Assembly: GCF_010509575.1 (NCBI RefSeq)
Contig: NZ_CP048437.1
Location: 2,666,001 to 2,730,000, forward strand
Reading direction: 5' to 3'
Length of the DNA stretch: 64,000 bases
Source: Faecalibacterium duncaniae
GTDB lineage: Bacteria; Bacillota; Clostridia; Oscillospirales; Ruminococcaceae
Part shown: piece after piece, positions 15,744-25,706 of the stretch
Layout: every line of letters begins with the position of its first letter
Numbering within the stretch: position 1 is the first letter of the stretch
Position numbers and translations under genes: made by a program
Notes under the pieces: model-generated
Told to the model about the DNA's origin: nothing
What the model saw: only the letters and a program-made list of their open reading frames with translations
The model's database searches: none

Positions 15744-17546
15744 TTACTGCCGGCCGGCATCCTGCTCCGTGCTGTACAGCACCATCAGGTGGTTGGCACT
15801 GGCTTCCAGCTGAGATTTTGCCTGACGGAGGTTCGCCTCCTCGGTCTCGTTCATCTTTTCGGGCTTATCCTTGCGCAGGCAGCGGCGCAGGCTGGCAAGG
15901 TCGTTCTTGACTCGGTTCTTCTCGTCCTTGTCCAGCTCCTTTTTGCACTTGGAGAGGGCTTCATCCACCTTGTAAGCCAGCATCTCGGCCTGGTTGTGGA
16001 GCTCCAGCCGCTCCCTGCGGCGGGTATCCTCCTCCTCGTAGGCGGCGGCATCGGCCATGGCGCGCTGGATCTCGTTCTCAGAAAGATTGGTGCTGCCAGT
16101 GATGGTGATGTTCTGCTCCCGGCCGGTGCCCAGATCCTTTGCAGACACCTTGACCACGCCGTTCACATCAATGTCAAAGGTGACCTCGATCTGGGGCTTG
16201 GAGGAGAAGCCGGAGCGGATGCCGGTGAGCTTGAATTTGCCCAGGCTCTTGTTGTCGCGGGCAAAGTGGCGCTCGCCCTGCAGCACGTTGATCTCCACGC
16301 TGGTCTGCATGGGGCGGGCCGTGGTAAAGATCTGGCTCTTGCGGGTGGGGATCATACTGTTGCGGGTGATGAGGGGGGTGGCCACGCCGCCCAGCGTCTC
16401 AATGGACAGCGTCAGCGGGGTGACATCCATCAGCACAAGGCCCTGCGCGGCCGCGCCGGTGGCACCGGCCAGCTTTCCGCCGCCCTGCAGCAGGCCGCCC
16501 TGCACGGCGGCACCCATGGCCACGCATTCATCGGGATTCAGGGTGTGGCTGGGCTCACAGCCCAGCAGCTCCCGGACCTGCCGCTCCACAGCGGGCATCC
16601 GGGTACTGCCGCCCACCAGCAGGACTTTGCCCAGCTGGCTGGCGGAAAGCCCGGCATCCCGCAGGGCGTTCTGCACCGGCTGAACGGTGCGGGCCAGCAG
16701 GTCACCGGTCATCATCTCAAACTGGGGGCGGCCCAGGCTCAGATCCAGATGGTGAGGGCCATCCTTGCCCACCGCGATAAACGGCAGGTTCAGCTGGGCG
16801 GAAAGCGCGCTGGAAAGCTCCTTCTTGGCCTTTTCCGCTTCCTCCTTCAGGCGGCCCATGGCGGCGGGGTCCTTGGTCAGATCGATGCGGTCAGACCTGC
16901 GGAACTCCGCCACAGCCCACTCAACGATGCGCTCGTCAAAGTCATCGCCGCCCAGATGGGTATCGCCGCCGGTGGCCAGCACCGTAAAGGTGCCGTCCTC
17001 GATCTCAATGATCGAAACATCAAAGGTGCCGCCGCCCAGATCGTAGACCAGGATCTTCTGGGGGGCTTCGTTGTCCAGGCCGTAAGCCACCGCGGCGGCG
17101 GTGGGCTCGTTGATGATGCGCAGAACATTCAGGCCCGCAATGCGGCCCGCGTCCTGAGTGGCCTTGCGCTGGCTGTCGTCAAAATAGGCAGGCACCGTGA
17201 TGACGGCCTCGGTCACAGGCTCGCCCAGATAGCTCTCGGCATCGCGGCGGATCTTGGTCAGGATCATGGCGCTGATCTCCTGCGGGGTCAGGTCTCTGCC
17301 ATCGATATGCACTCGGTGATCAGAACCCATGTACCGCTTGATGCTGGACACCGTGCGGCCGGAGTTTGTGGCGATCTGGCGCTTTGCCGCGCCGCCCACC
17401 AGACGCTCGCCATCCTTGGTAAAGGCCACCACGCTGGGGGTGGTGCGCTCGCCTTCGGCGTTGGTGATGACCACAGGCTTGCCGCCCTCCACCACCGCCA
17501 CGCAGGAGTTGGTGGTACCAAGGTCGATTCCGATCACTTTGCTCAT
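15744..17546 (-). CDS. dnaK: DnaK-family Hsp70 chaperone (paralogue context)
   Basis: A 600-aa protein; AAGAGGACA precedes ATG 17546. ATPase domain: [14 protein letters not shown] (residues 5-18), [40 protein letters not shown]. Linker/substrate domain: [17 protein letters not shown] at about 385, then [15 protein letters not shown]. The helical lid is present but the C-terminal tail is short. It refolds or holds client proteins with ATP. No hrcA, grpE or dnaJ is adjacent; instead the gene follows an SseB/Sel1 protein in the same direction, so it may be a second, specialised Hsp70 rather than the main heat-shock copy. Confidence 0.93.
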   Translation of the reverse strand: MSKVIGIDLGTTNSCVAVVEGGKPVVITNAEGERTTPSVVAFTKDGERLVGGAAKRQIATNSGRTVSSIKRYMGSDHRVHIDGRDLTPQEISAMILTKIRRDAESYLGEPVTEAVITVPAYFDDSQRKATQDAGRIAGLNVLRIINEPTAAAVAYGLDNEAPQKILVYDLGGGTFDVSIIEIEDGTFTVLATGGDTHLGGDDFDERIVEWAVAEFRRSDRIDLTKDPAAMGRLKEEAEKAKKELSSALSAQLNLPFIAVGKDGPHHLDLSLGRPQFEMMTGDLLARTVQPVQNALRDAGLSASQLGKVLLVGGSTRMPAVERQVRELLGCEPSHTLNPDECVAMGAAVQGGLLQGGGKLAGATGAAAQGLVLMDVTPLTLSIETLGGVATPLITRNSMIPTRKSQIFTTARPMQTSVEINVLQGERHFARDNKSLGKFKLTGIRSGFSSKPQIEVTFDIDVNGVVKVSAKDLGTGREQNITITGSTNLSENEIQRAMADAAAYEEEDTRRRERLELHNQAEMLAYKVDEALSKCKKELDKDEKNRVKNDLASLRRCLRKDKPEKMNETEEANLRQAKSQLEASANHLMVLYSTEQDAGRQ

Positions 17547-17643
17547 AGTGCTTGTCCTCTTTTCTTCGGCGCAGAATATTTCCTTGAATATCTTACCGGT
17601 TTCCTATGACGATTTCTTAGAACAAATGTAAAGAAACTGTGTT

Positions 17644-18705
17644 TCAGGCGTTTTTATCGTCGGCCAGCAGCTGATCGGTCAGCAGTTCAGCCTCCCGCAG
17701 CCAGTCGGCAGCATCCGTTTCACCCTCAGCCTGCAGGATCCGAAAGCCCTGCACGGCTTCAGCCACCTGCAGCAGCGCCTTTTTGCGGGAGAGGTACTGG
17801 GTCTCGTACTGGGCAAGACGCAGGCAGACCTGCGGGGTGTAGGCGATGTCCGGCACCTCCCGGGCAGCGCTCTGGGCGCGGCGGTAGTATTGCAGGGTCT
17901 CCGCCATCTCCCCGCCCGATGCGGCACAGTCATCTCCCAGGGCGATCATGGCCTGCACCTCCCCGGCCTGTGCGGCCTTTTTCCACATCCGCCGGGCCTG
18001 GGTCTTATTCTTCCGGGTACCCCGGCCATAATACAGGCAGTCCCCCAGGGCAGAAAGCGCCTCTGCGCTGCCCGCCTCGGCGGCGGCAGTGTAGCGTGCT
18101 ACCGCTTCCTGCCAATCCCCGGCCCGGGCGGCGGCGTGCCCGGCTTCCAGCTCCTGAGCGCCGGGGTTGTCGCTTCCCCGCTCCGATTTCAGCAGCCCGC
18201 TGAGCAGGGAGACATCCAGCGTGGCAGAACTTGTCCACGGGTCCAGCACCACACCATCGATGCCGTCCGTTTCCAGTGCATACTCCATGGCGCTGCGCAG
18301 GCCGCGCTCCACCATGGGGCGGGTTGCGCTGGCTTTTTCCGCCTCGGCGTTCTTTACCGAGGTGAACAGCGGCAGATAGTTCCGCTCTTTCCGGGTGTGG
18401 AGCAGCCAGGGCGGCAGGCCCTCGGCCCGCTCCTCCGGGATGGGCAGGTGTGCCCAGGGTGCGGCCCCGCTCTGGGGGTCCACCGCCGCATCCAGCGGCA
18501 CCAGCACCTTGGTCTGCAATTCCAGCGCATAGTTCAGGGCGTTCATCAGGCTCCAGAAATGTTCCTCGCTCTGTTCCCGGTACAGCCGCGCCACGGCCTC
18601 CTCCACAAACGGGCAGCCTGTGCCCACCGGCCCGTACTGCGGCGCAGTCCGCTTTTTTCCGCTGCCCACCGGCCGGAAGCGCCGACCGCCCATGTTGTAT
18701 GCCAT
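17644..18705 (-). CDS. SseB-domain protein with Sel1-like repeats
   Basis: A 353-aa soluble protein. Residues 30-160 resemble the SseB N-terminal domain (LNYALELQTKVLVPLDA..., LPLFTSVKNAEAEKA..., DGIDGVVLDPW). Residues 185-270 hold Sel1/TPR-type helix pairs (DWQEAVARYTAAAEAGSAEALSALGDCLYYGRG; KNKTQARRMWKKAAQAGEVQAMIALGDD), which bind proteins. It lies 97 bases upstream of dnaK on the same strand and may be a client adaptor for it (inference). No secretion signal. Confidence 0.82.
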   Translation of the reverse strand: MAYNMGGRRFRPVGSGKKRTAPQYGPVGTGCPFVEEAVARLYREQSEEHFWSLMNALNYALELQTKVLVPLDAAVDPQSGAAPWAHLPIPEERAEGLPPWLLHTRKERNYLPLFTSVKNAEAEKASATRPMVERGLRSAMEYALETDGIDGVVLDPWTSSATLDVSLLSGLLKSERGSDNPGAQELEAGHAAARAGDWQEAVARYTAAAEAGSAEALSALGDCLYYGRGTRKNKTQARRMWKKAAQAGEVQAMIALGDDCAASGGEMAETLQYYRRAQSAAREVPDIAYTPQVCLRLAQYETQYLSRKKALLQVAEAVQGFRILQAEGETDAADWLREAELLTDQLLADDKNA

Positions 18706-18793
18706 TTATCTCACCCTTCTTTTTCGTCAATAGGATAAGTATAGCAGGAATCCGCAAATTTCACAATATTTTCCCGCAGGCAGGCCGCACGCA

Positions 18794-18830
18794 AAAACAG
18801 CAGGCGGCTGCACATGGCCGTCTGCTGTCA
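18794..18830 (-). terminator. Terminator of the XRE regulator gene
   Basis: On the minus strand ACAGCAGACGGC / GCCGCCTGCTGT with an 8-base loop, followed by TTTTTG, four bases after the stop at 18834. Confidence 0.85.
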
Positions 18831-18833
18831 GGT

Positions 18834-19466
18834 TCATTCATCTGCCGCATCATCTGCGCCATCCAGATAGTTCTCGATGCTGCCGATGCTGTACCGGTTC
18901 TCGTTGGCTTTCACGCTCCGTGCACTGGCATCGTAGCAGGCTTCCAGAATGGGCATCACTGGCTGCTGGCCCTCCGGGTCGGTCAGATGTCCGATGGCCC
19001 GGGCCTCATAGTAGTTGTCGATGATCTGGTTCACGATCCGTTTGCGGTCACGGAGCGGAGTCTGCAGGTTGGCCAGCAGCTCCTGCCGGATGCCGCAGCT
19101 GTTGCTGCCGTGGTCGCCGAACAGGATGTAATACTCCTGCTCGATCTCCAGCGGTGCAGCCTGATGCAGATAATAATCCGCCAGTGTCCTCCGCTTCTTT
19201 TCGGTGCTGAAGCCCTTGATATCCTCCGTGCCGCGCGGAAAGAGTTTCGGATGCCGGATCCACATTTCATAGGGCCCCACCGGCAGGTGCAGAGTATCGA
19301 ATACATCCAGAAAATCCTCCAGCGCAATGCGGATCTCGCCCCGCTCCCATTTCTGAATGGTGCGCTTGTCCCGCCCCAGCATATCCGCAAGCTCCTGCTG
19401 AGATCTGCCCGCCACGTTCCGGGCAAAGGCAATGGCTTCCCCGATTCGGTTCCGGTAGTTGGACAT
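18834..19466 (-). CDS. XRE-family regulator with a large C-terminal domain
   Basis: A 210-aa protein. GGAGGG lies 7 bases before ATG 19466. Helix-turn-helix: AGRSQQELADMLGRDKRTIQKWERGEI (residues 19-45), then DFLDVFDTLHLPVGPYEMW. The C-terminal 140 residues (RRTLADYYLHQAAPLEIEQEYYILFGDHGSN..., NQIIDNYYEARAIG...) appear in Clostridial XRE regulators of unknown ligand. It ends in an acidic tail (DGADDAADE). Monocistronic, with its own terminator. Confidence 0.85.
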   Translation of the reverse strand: MSNYRNRIGEAIAFARNVAGRSQQELADMLGRDKRTIQKWERGEIRIALEDFLDVFDTLHLPVGPYEMWIRHPKLFPRGTEDIKGFSTEKKRRTLADYYLHQAAPLEIEQEYYILFGDHGSNSCGIRQELLANLQTPLRDRKRIVNQIIDNYYEARAIGHLTDPEGQQPVMPILEACYDASARSVKANENRYSIGSIENYLDGADDAADE

Positions 19467-19837
19467 ATTCTTTCCCTCCTGACACACACTTGTACACCAG
19501 GCATTCCAACGTCTGGCGACATAAAATACTTTCCTCTGATAAAAGGATAATGGTTTGTCCCGCCTTCTGTCAAGAGTTGCAAATTCAATCACTTCACGTC
19601 AAATTTTCGTTAAATGTGTCATTCAAGCCGGGTAGCCGCCTTTTTTACAGAGATTTCGCCGCTCCGTGGGGCATCCGCCCCCTGTCTTAAACAACGTTCG
19701 GGCCATTTTGTCCTTTTTCACCTGCCGGAGGCGGCCGGATGTGTCAGGCACACCACAACACGCAACGCAAAATATTTTTTGCAAAAAATTCCTCTTCGGC
19801 AAGTTTTTCCCAGCGCATCTGTTTCCATACACGCAAA
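19467..19837. other. Non-coding stretch, about 370 bp
   Basis: No gene seen. Short frames here lack ribosome sites. An A/T tract with TTTTTTGCAAAAAA symmetry lies near 19775-19790. It presumably holds the XRE gene's promoter. Confidence 0.4.
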
Positions 19838-19880
19838 AACCGCCCATAGCCGTCAAAAACAGCCATGGGCGGGTGCTTTT
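19838..19880 (-). terminator. Terminator of the Big2-domain protein gene
   Basis: On the minus strand ACCCGCCCATGGCTG / CGGCTATGGGCGGT then TTTTTG; it ends immediately after the stop at 19884. Confidence 0.8.
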
Positions 19881-19883
19881 TCT

Positions 19884-20870
19884 TTATGCCAGTTTATTCA
19901 GCCTTACGGCAACGTAGGGATCCGGGAGCTTGAGCTCGTCAGCAAGGTCGGCTTCAGATTCGTACTTCTCCGCCGCCATGCCCACCACAACGCTGCACAC
20001 GTCAAAGCGTCCGGCGGGCGAAAGAGCCGTGACCTTGGCTTCTCCATCGGCAATGGCGGTCACCACGCCGTCCGCATCCACGGTAACGACACCGGGGTTG
20101 CTGCTGACCCATGTAATGGGCACACTGCCGCCGCCTTCCACCGCAACGGTGGCCGTCAGACGTTCCTGGGTGCCCACGGTGCGGAGCAGCAGGTCACTCT
20201 TGTTCAAGGTCACCTTGCCGATATCCGAAGTCACCGTGACGCTGCACCGCAAAGCCTGGCCGTTGGAGACCATTGCCGTGATGGTGGTGGTGCCCGCCGC
20301 CTGAGCCGTGACAAGGCCCTTGTCGCTGACTGTGGCAACCTCGGGGTTGCTGCTCATCCACTGGTAGACATAGAGGAAGGAGTGGTCGCTGTTGGTCAGC
20401 TGGAGCTGATGGGTGGGGTGCAGGTCATTGTACTGCAGCACAAGGCTCAGGCTGGTGGTATCCAGCGTGGGCTTTTTTCTGGCTGCTTCTTCATTTTTGC
20501 GGGTCACGGTCACCTTGCAGGCGGCGCGTTCGCCGTGGTCGGAGATGGCGGTGATGATGGCAGTGCCTGCATTGCGGCCCGTCACCTTGCCGTCGCCATC
20601 CACCGTGGCAACATTGGAGTTGCTGCTCATCCAGACGATAAAGTAATAATCGCTCTGGCCGCTGGTATACAGGTAGCCCTTGGGGCGGGGGTCATCATCG
20701 GTGATCTCCAGCTCCATCTCGGTCAGCTCCAGTTCCAGCTTGGAGCCGGTTCCGGTCAGGCCTGTCAGCACACCGGGCGCGGCCTGCGCGGGCAAAGGGG
20801 CAGCCAGCAGGGCCCCGCTCAGAGCCAGCAGGGCCAGAAGCCGCCCCGCGGTTTGGAATTTCCATTTCAT
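19884..20870 (-). CDS. Secreted protein with three Big2-type Ig-like domains
   Basis: A 328-aa protein. The start at 20870 is preferred because GGAGGG lies 10 bases upstream; the ATG at 20897 has no ribosome site. Signal peptide residues 1-30 (LLALLALSGALLAAPLPAQA-A). Three bacterial Ig-like repeats follow, each with the (V/M)SSNxxVATVDxxGxVTxxxxGxAxITA pattern: VWMSSNSNVATVD, QWMSSNPEVATVS and TWVSSNPGVVTVD. No sorting signal, lipobox or membrane anchor, so it is released or held non-covalently. Big2 domains are common in adhesins of gut bacteria. Confidence 0.88.
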   Translation of the reverse strand: MKWKFQTAGRLLALLALSGALLAAPLPAQAAPGVLTGLTGTGSKLELELTEMELEITDDDPRPKGYLYTSGQSDYYFIVWMSSNSNVATVDGDGKVTGRNAGTAIITAISDHGERAACKVTVTRKNEEAARKKPTLDTTSLSLVLQYNDLHPTHQLQLTNSDHSFLYVYQWMSSNPEVATVSDKGLVTAQAAGTTTITAMVSNGQALRCSVTVTSDIGKVTLNKSDLLLRTVGTQERLTATVAVEGGGSVPITWVSSNPGVVTVDADGVVTAIADGEAKVTALSPAGRFDVCSVVVGMAAEKYESEADLADELKLPDPYVAVRLNKLA

Positions 20871-21086
20871 TGGGTCGAACTTCCCTCCTTGTTTCATCCC
20901 ATGGGATCAAAGGAATGCCGCACACATGGAAAAATTTCGCGTCCATGATTTTTCTCACTATTGATTTATTTTACACGTCCGGCCATTGTGGGTCAAGTTT
21001 TTCGCCCAAAGTGCTGTGCTTTCGCACCCGATTTCGTCGGGAATTCCAGTTTTTTCCGATTTTTTTGTGCAGAACATCAGGGCCAA

Positions 21087-21139
21087 AAAGCGCTCAGTCA
21101 CCTCCGGTGACAGCTCCCCTGATAGGGAGGCCAGGTTCA
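21087..21139. repeat. Palindromic intergenic element, copy 5 (half element)
   Basis: AAAGCGCTCAGTCACCTCC, then the hairpins TCACCTCCGGTGA and CTCCCCTGATAGGGAGG. It ends at GGTTCA, where TCA is the complement of the ABC gene stop. Only one of the two usual halves is present. Confidence 0.65.
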
Positions 21140-22993
21140 CGCGCTTTCTTCGGTGTAATACTGTGCCTGGGCGTTCCACAGTTCGTAATACTTTCCATCC
21201 GGCTCCCCCAGCAGTTCCTCATGGGTGCCCTGCTGGACGACCTCGCCGTGGTCGAACACGGCGATCTCATCACAGAACTTGCAGGAGGACAGCCGGTGGC
21301 TGATATAAATTGCAGTCTTATCGCCCGCGATCTCGTTGAACTTTGCGTAGATCTCCGCTTCAGCCACCGGGTCCAGGGCGGCGGTAGGCTCATCCAGCAC
21401 GATGAAAGGTGCATCCTTGTACAGGGCCCGGGCAATGGCGATCTTCTGGGCCTCGCCGCCCGAGATGGTCACGCCATCCTCGTCCAAATCTTTATAAAGG
21501 CAGGTGTCCAGCCCCTTGGGCATCCGGGCCAACCGGTCGGAAAAGCCCGCTTTTTGCAGGCAGTCGGCGGCACGGGCGACATCATAATGCTGGGCCGTGG
21601 CAACATTCTGGCCCAGCGGCAGGGCGAACAGCTTGAAATCCTGGAACACCACCGAGAAGATATCCATGTACTCATCGTAGCGGTACTTACGGATGTCGAT
21701 GCCGTTGAGCAGGATGACACCCTCGGTGGGGTCGTATAGGCGGCAGAGCAGCTTGATGAAGGTGGTCTTGCCGCTGCCGTTCATGCCCACCACGGCCAGC
21801 CGCTCCCCCACCTTGAAGGTCATGCTCAGGTGGCGCAGGGCATATTGCTCGCTGCCGGGGTACCGGAACGAGACATCCAGGAACTCCACGGTATACTGGC
21901 GGTCGCTCCGCTTTTCGGTGGTCAGGCTGCCCTTGTACATCTTGTTGGGCAGGTCAAGATAGTCATAGAGCGTTTTCAGGTAGGGGGCGTTGAATCTGCA
22001 GTCGCCCACGGCGGTGAACAGCCCGCCGATGCCCACAAAAAAGTTGGTGGCTGCGCCCACATACTGGGTCACAGCGCCCAGACCAAAGGCCCCGCCGTAG
22101 GCCTTCAGGCATACAAAGAGGTAGGCAAGACCCATGAGCAGAGCCGAAACGGCGTTGCCCGTGGCATTCAGGATGCCGAATTTCCCCTTGCGGGCCCGCT
22201 CAAAGGCAGGCATGGAGACGGCGGCGTGATCTTTCAAAAACTCGAACTGGTCGTACATCCGCACATCCAGCGCCTTTTTGTCATCCCGACATACCCCCAT
22301 GAGGAAGGCCCAGAGCCGGTTGCCCCAGCGGCCCTCCTCCTCGATATCCGGGCTGCTGATGCCCGCGCTGGAAGCGCACACCGGCGAGAGCCACGCCACG
22401 GCCAGGATCAGCACCAGCACTGCCGGAACACAGAGCGGGCTGTTGAGGACTGTCAGCGGGCCGGCGGGCACCCTGGCCGTGAACAGCCCCACCGACAGCA
22501 CCGCGCCGCCCAGAATACGGAATACCGCCGCGGATACACTGTCCAGCAGCGCCACAGCGTTAGGATTGCCGCCGCTGCAGAAGCTTTCGCTCTGCTGGAT
22601 GAAATTGTAGAGGTCGTAGACCTGCTGGCTGTCCTCGTCGGCATAATCCATGGACATCTGCTTTTCCATAAAGCAGTCATGGCCCAGCTGCCAGTTCAGC
22701 TGTTCCCGCTCCACGCTCTTCCAGTGGAGCAGGACCGACCGCACCAGCGTGAGCAGAGCGGTCACGCCCAGCACCCACGCCACATCCACGGCAAGGGCCT
22801 GCGGGTCCCGCGCGTCCGACAGCTCAGCCACCAGCCGGGCCGAGAACCAGACCACGGCATAGGGGCTGACGGCATCCGCCAGTGCCCACAGCACGGTGGA
22901 CAGCACAAAGCGGGGCGTATTTTTCCAGTAAAAGCACCAGGCCCGCAGGGTCAGCCGGACGCTTTCCTTCAGGGTCATTTTTTCTTCGTTCAT
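21137..22993 (-). CDS. ABC exporter half-transporter A (permease-ATPase fusion)
   Basis: A 618-aa protein. Residues 20-330 have five to six membrane segments; the ATPase is residues 365-600: Walker A VGMNGSGKTT, signature TISGGEAQKIAIARAL, Walker B FIVLDEPTAALD, H-loop YISHRLSSCKF. The start overlaps the partner gene by four bases. The signature deviates slightly (SGGEAQ). Together with the 609-aa partner it forms a heterodimeric exporter, controlled most likely by the LytTR two-component genes just upstream. Likely substrates are peptides or antimicrobials (context inference). Confidence 0.92.
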   Translation of the reverse strand: MNEEKMTLKESVRLTLRAWCFYWKNTPRFVLSTVLWALADAVSPYAVVWFSARLVAELSDARDPQALAVDVAWVLGVTALLTLVRSVLLHWKSVEREQLNWQLGHDCFMEKQMSMDYADEDSQQVYDLYNFIQQSESFCSGGNPNAVALLDSVSAAVFRILGGAVLSVGLFTARVPAGPLTVLNSPLCVPAVLVLILAVAWLSPVCASSAGISSPDIEEEGRWGNRLWAFLMGVCRDDKKALDVRMYDQFEFLKDHAAVSMPAFERARKGKFGILNATGNAVSALLMGLAYLFVCLKAYGGAFGLGAVTQYVGAATNFFVGIGGLFTAVGDCRFNAPYLKTLYDYLDLPNKMYKGSLTTEKRSDRQYTVEFLDVSFRYPGSEQYALRHLSMTFKVGERLAVVGMNGSGKTTFIKLLCRLYDPTEGVILLNGIDIRKYRYDEYMDIFSVVFQDFKLFALPLGQNVATAQHYDVARAADCLQKAGFSDRLARMPKGLDTCLYKDLDEDGVTISGGEAQKIAIARALYKDAPFIVLDEPTAALDPVAEAEIYAKFNEIAGDKTAIYISHRLSSCKFCDEIAVFDHGEVVQQGTHEELLGEPDGKYYELWNAQAQYYTEESA

Positions 22994-24819
22994 ACGGCCT
23001 TGCCCTCCTTGTAATATTTGCTCTGCACCGCAAACAGCTTGGCATAGCCGCCGTTTTGGGCCATCAGCTGGTCGTGGGTCCCCTCCTCGGCCACACGGCC
23101 GTTTTCAAGGAAGAGAATGCGGTCACAGAAACGGGTGGAGGCCAGCCGGTGGCTGATGAACAGGCTGGTGCGGCCCCGGGTCATCTCGTTGTACTTCTGG
23201 TAGATATCATCCTCGGCGATGGGGTCAAGGGCGGCAGTGGGCTCATCCAGCACAAGAATAGGCGCGTCTTTATACAGGGCACGGGCCAGCATCAGGCGCT
23301 GGGTCTGGCCGCCGGAGAACTCCACGCCGTCCAGATAGACATCCCGGCCCACATGGGTCTTGATACCCGCCGGGAGGGATGTGATTTTTTCCGTCAGCCC
23401 TGCCTGGTCAAGACAGTACCGCACCTTTTCCTCGTCGATGCCGTCCATGGCCTGGGCCACATTCTCGGCCACCGTGCAGGAGAGCACGCTGAAATCCTGA
23501 AAGACCGCTTCAAACAGCTTGTAGTAATCCCGGCGGTTATACTGCCGGATATCCTGCCCGTTCAGCAGAACACGCCCCCCGGTGGGGTCAAGGAAGCCGC
23601 AGATCAGCTTGACCAGTGTCGTCTTGCCAGCGCCATTCAAGCCCACGATGGCCAGGTTCTCGCCGGGGTGCAGTGTCAGGCTCATGTGGGCGATGGTGTT
23701 TTTCTCCGCACCGGGGTAGCGGTAGCTCACATCCTCCAGCTGCAGCTCATAGGGCATATCCAGCCGCTTTTCCAGCGGGATGCCCTCCTCAAACCGGAAG
23801 GGTTCCGGCAGCTCGAGGAACTCCCGGATGGTGGAGATGTCCAGGCTCTGCTTGCGCAGGAGGGCAAACTGCTCCATCAGGCCTGTGACCCACTGGGCAA
23901 AGCCGGAGGCCGCACCGAAGTAGAGCAGGAATTCCGACACCGGCAGGCCCCTGGTCACGGTGAGCCAGAGCAGATAAGCATAGGCCGCACCGTTGCGCAC
24001 CAGCAGCAGGGCCAGGTCGATGAGGTTGGCGGTCAGGTAGGCGCGCTCCCGCTTTTCAAGAAAGGCATAGTTGAGCCGCAAAGCAGAATCGTACAGGTCA
24101 GTGAGCCACTGCCGCAGGCCGAAGATGCGGATATCCTTGCCGAACTCGCGTCCCTCGGCGGTGTTGCGCAGGTAATGCAGGCTCCGGGTGATCTTTGCCC
24201 CCTCCTCCCGGTGGCGGTAGCCCCACTCGTTGATATTCCTGGTGGAAAAATAGCTCACCACAGCGGTCAGGGCCGTCAGGACACAGAGCCAGGGGTTCAG
24301 CCCGGACAGCAGAGCCAGATACACCCCGAAGCCGATGAGATTTGTCATGATATCCGTCCAACTTTTCCAAAAAGCCTCGCCGGAAGCACGGTTGTTCATA
24401 CAGGCATCGTGGCCCTTCTGATACATCAGACGGAAGGCTTCATCCAGCAGGTTGGCATAGGCCGTGCGGGTGCGCTTGGTGTTGACGCGCTTCAGCAGCT
24501 CCAGCCGCACGCCGCACCGGCCAAACATGGTGAGGTGGTCGATGTAGTAGCACAGCGCGGTCAGGGCAAACAGCAGGATGGTGAACCCGCCGATGGCACC
24601 CAGCAGCTGGCCCAGCGGCGCGCCGCTTTCCAGTTTGCCCAGCACCGCCGGGCTGATGAGCATTTCGGCAGTGGTCTTGCCTGCCGTGCAGACGGCCAGC
24701 AGCACCACCAGCAGCGGCACGCTCCGTCGGGTGTCCCAGGCCACCGAGAGCATGTAGGCAGTGTTCTGCCAGACATTGTATTTGGGCTTTGGCTTTTTGG
24801 TTTTCTCGTTCTTTCCCAT
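22990..24819 (-). CDS. ABC exporter half-transporter B (permease-ATPase fusion)
   Basis: A 609-aa protein; ATG 24819 follows AAAGGGGA. A Lys-rich N-terminus (MGKNEKTKKPKPK) precedes six membrane segments (residues 35-330). ATPase: Walker A VGLNGAGKTT, signature FSGGQTQRLMLARAL, Walker B ILVLDEPTAALD, H-loop FISHRLASTRF. It is the first of the two half-transporters, overlapping the second by ATGA. It lies downstream of the histidine kinase, separated from it by palindromic element copy 6. Confidence 0.92.
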   Translation of the reverse strand: MGKNEKTKKPKPKYNVWQNTAYMLSVAWDTRRSVPLLVVLLAVCTAGKTTAEMLISPAVLGKLESGAPLGQLLGAIGGFTILLFALTALCYYIDHLTMFGRCGVRLELLKRVNTKRTRTAYANLLDEAFRLMYQKGHDACMNNRASGEAFWKSWTDIMTNLIGFGVYLALLSGLNPWLCVLTALTAVVSYFSTRNINEWGYRHREEGAKITRSLHYLRNTAEGREFGKDIRIFGLRQWLTDLYDSALRLNYAFLEKRERAYLTANLIDLALLLVRNGAAYAYLLWLTVTRGLPVSEFLLYFGAASGFAQWVTGLMEQFALLRKQSLDISTIREFLELPEPFRFEEGIPLEKRLDMPYELQLEDVSYRYPGAEKNTIAHMSLTLHPGENLAIVGLNGAGKTTLVKLICGFLDPTGGRVLLNGQDIRQYNRRDYYKLFEAVFQDFSVLSCTVAENVAQAMDGIDEEKVRYCLDQAGLTEKITSLPAGIKTHVGRDVYLDGVEFSGGQTQRLMLARALYKDAPILVLDEPTAALDPIAEDDIYQKYNEMTRGRTSLFISHRLASTRFCDRILFLENGRVAEEGTHDQLMAQNGGYAKLFAVQSKYYKEGKAV

Positions 24820-24921
24820 TTTGGAATCCCCTTTCACTTGTCTGGCAATGATCCTAACACAAAAAATCGCCCCCAACACATTCCGGGGACGAAACGCCTG
24901 ATTTGGGGGATGAATTGCAGG

Positions 24922-25037
24922 AACCTCTCCGTCAATGCTTCGCATTGCCACCTCTCCTAGTAGGAGAGGCAAGCCAGTAGCAGCGTGAACTTGGCTCCCC
25001 AATCAGGGGAGCTGGCGCGGAGCGCCTGAGAGGTTTA
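24922..25037. repeat. Palindromic intergenic element, copy 6
   Basis: Ends AACCTCTCCGTCAATGC and GCGCCTGAGAGGTTTA; the final TTA is the complement of the kinase stop codon. Inner hairpins ATGCTTCGCAT, CCTCTCCTAGTAGGAGAGG and GGCTCCCCAATCAGGGGAGC. Confidence 0.85.
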
Positions 25038-25706
25038 CACCTGTGGAATCAATATCTCCGTCGTGAATGCCCCATCCTCGCTGTTGCGGCTGAGGTAGCC
25101 ATCCAGCTTTTCCACGATGGCATCAATGCGCACCAGCCCGAAGCCGTGGCCCTCGCCCTTGGTGGTGACAAAACGGCCCGCAAGCTTTTTCTGCTTTTTA
25201 GTTGCCGTGAAATTGGTGAAGGAGATATAGAGCTGTGTGCCCTTCATATCCATATATACCCGGATGAGCCGCTCCTCCTCGGGCAGCTCCGCACTGGCAT
25301 CCATGGCGTTATCAAAAAGGTTGCCCAGGATGCAGCAGAGGTCAAGCTCACTCATTTTCAGTTTGACCGGGATATGGGCATCGATCTGCACCGGGATATT
25401 TCGGCTCTTGGCAAGGGAGATCTTGCTGTTGATGATGGCATCAGCCATGGCGTTGCCGGTTTTTACAGCCAGATCAACAGTGTTCAGGTCGGTATCCAAT
25501 GCATCCAGGTAGGCTTTGATGCCGTCCATATCCCCCTGTGCCGCCAGCACCTTCATGGTCTGGATGTGTCCCCGGTAATCGTGCCGCCATCCCCGCATCT
25601 GGCGGTACATGTTGTCCACCTCTTTGTAGTGGGTCTCGATGAGCTCCCGCTGGTAAGCGGCGATGCGTTTATCGAGGAGCTTTGAAAAGAATTTAAGTTT
25701 CATCAT
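25035..25706 (-). CDS. Short cytosolic GHKL histidine kinase
   Basis: A 223-aa kinase with no membrane segment or sensor domain. It starts with a helical stretch (KLLDKRIAAYQRELIETHYKEVDNMYRQMR), followed at once by the H-box GWRHDYRGHI (His about residue 42). N-box LGNLFDNAMDAS, and glycine box GHGFGLVRI close to the end. The ATG overlaps the response-regulator stop by one base. Such stripped kinases of the AgrC/VirS-like class are paired with LytTR regulators. Without a sensor it may read its signal through the ABC exporter next door (inference). Confidence 0.9.
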   Translation of the reverse strand: MMKLKFFSKLLDKRIAAYQRELIETHYKEVDNMYRQMRGWRHDYRGHIQTMKVLAAQGDMDGIKAYLDALDTDLNTVDLAVKTGNAMADAIINSKISLAKSRNIPVQIDAHIPVKLKMSELDLCCILGNLFDNAMDASAELPEEERLIRVYMDMKGTQLYISFTNFTATKKQKKLAGRFVTTKGEGHGFGLVRIDAIVEKLDGYLSRNSEDGAFTTEILIPQV

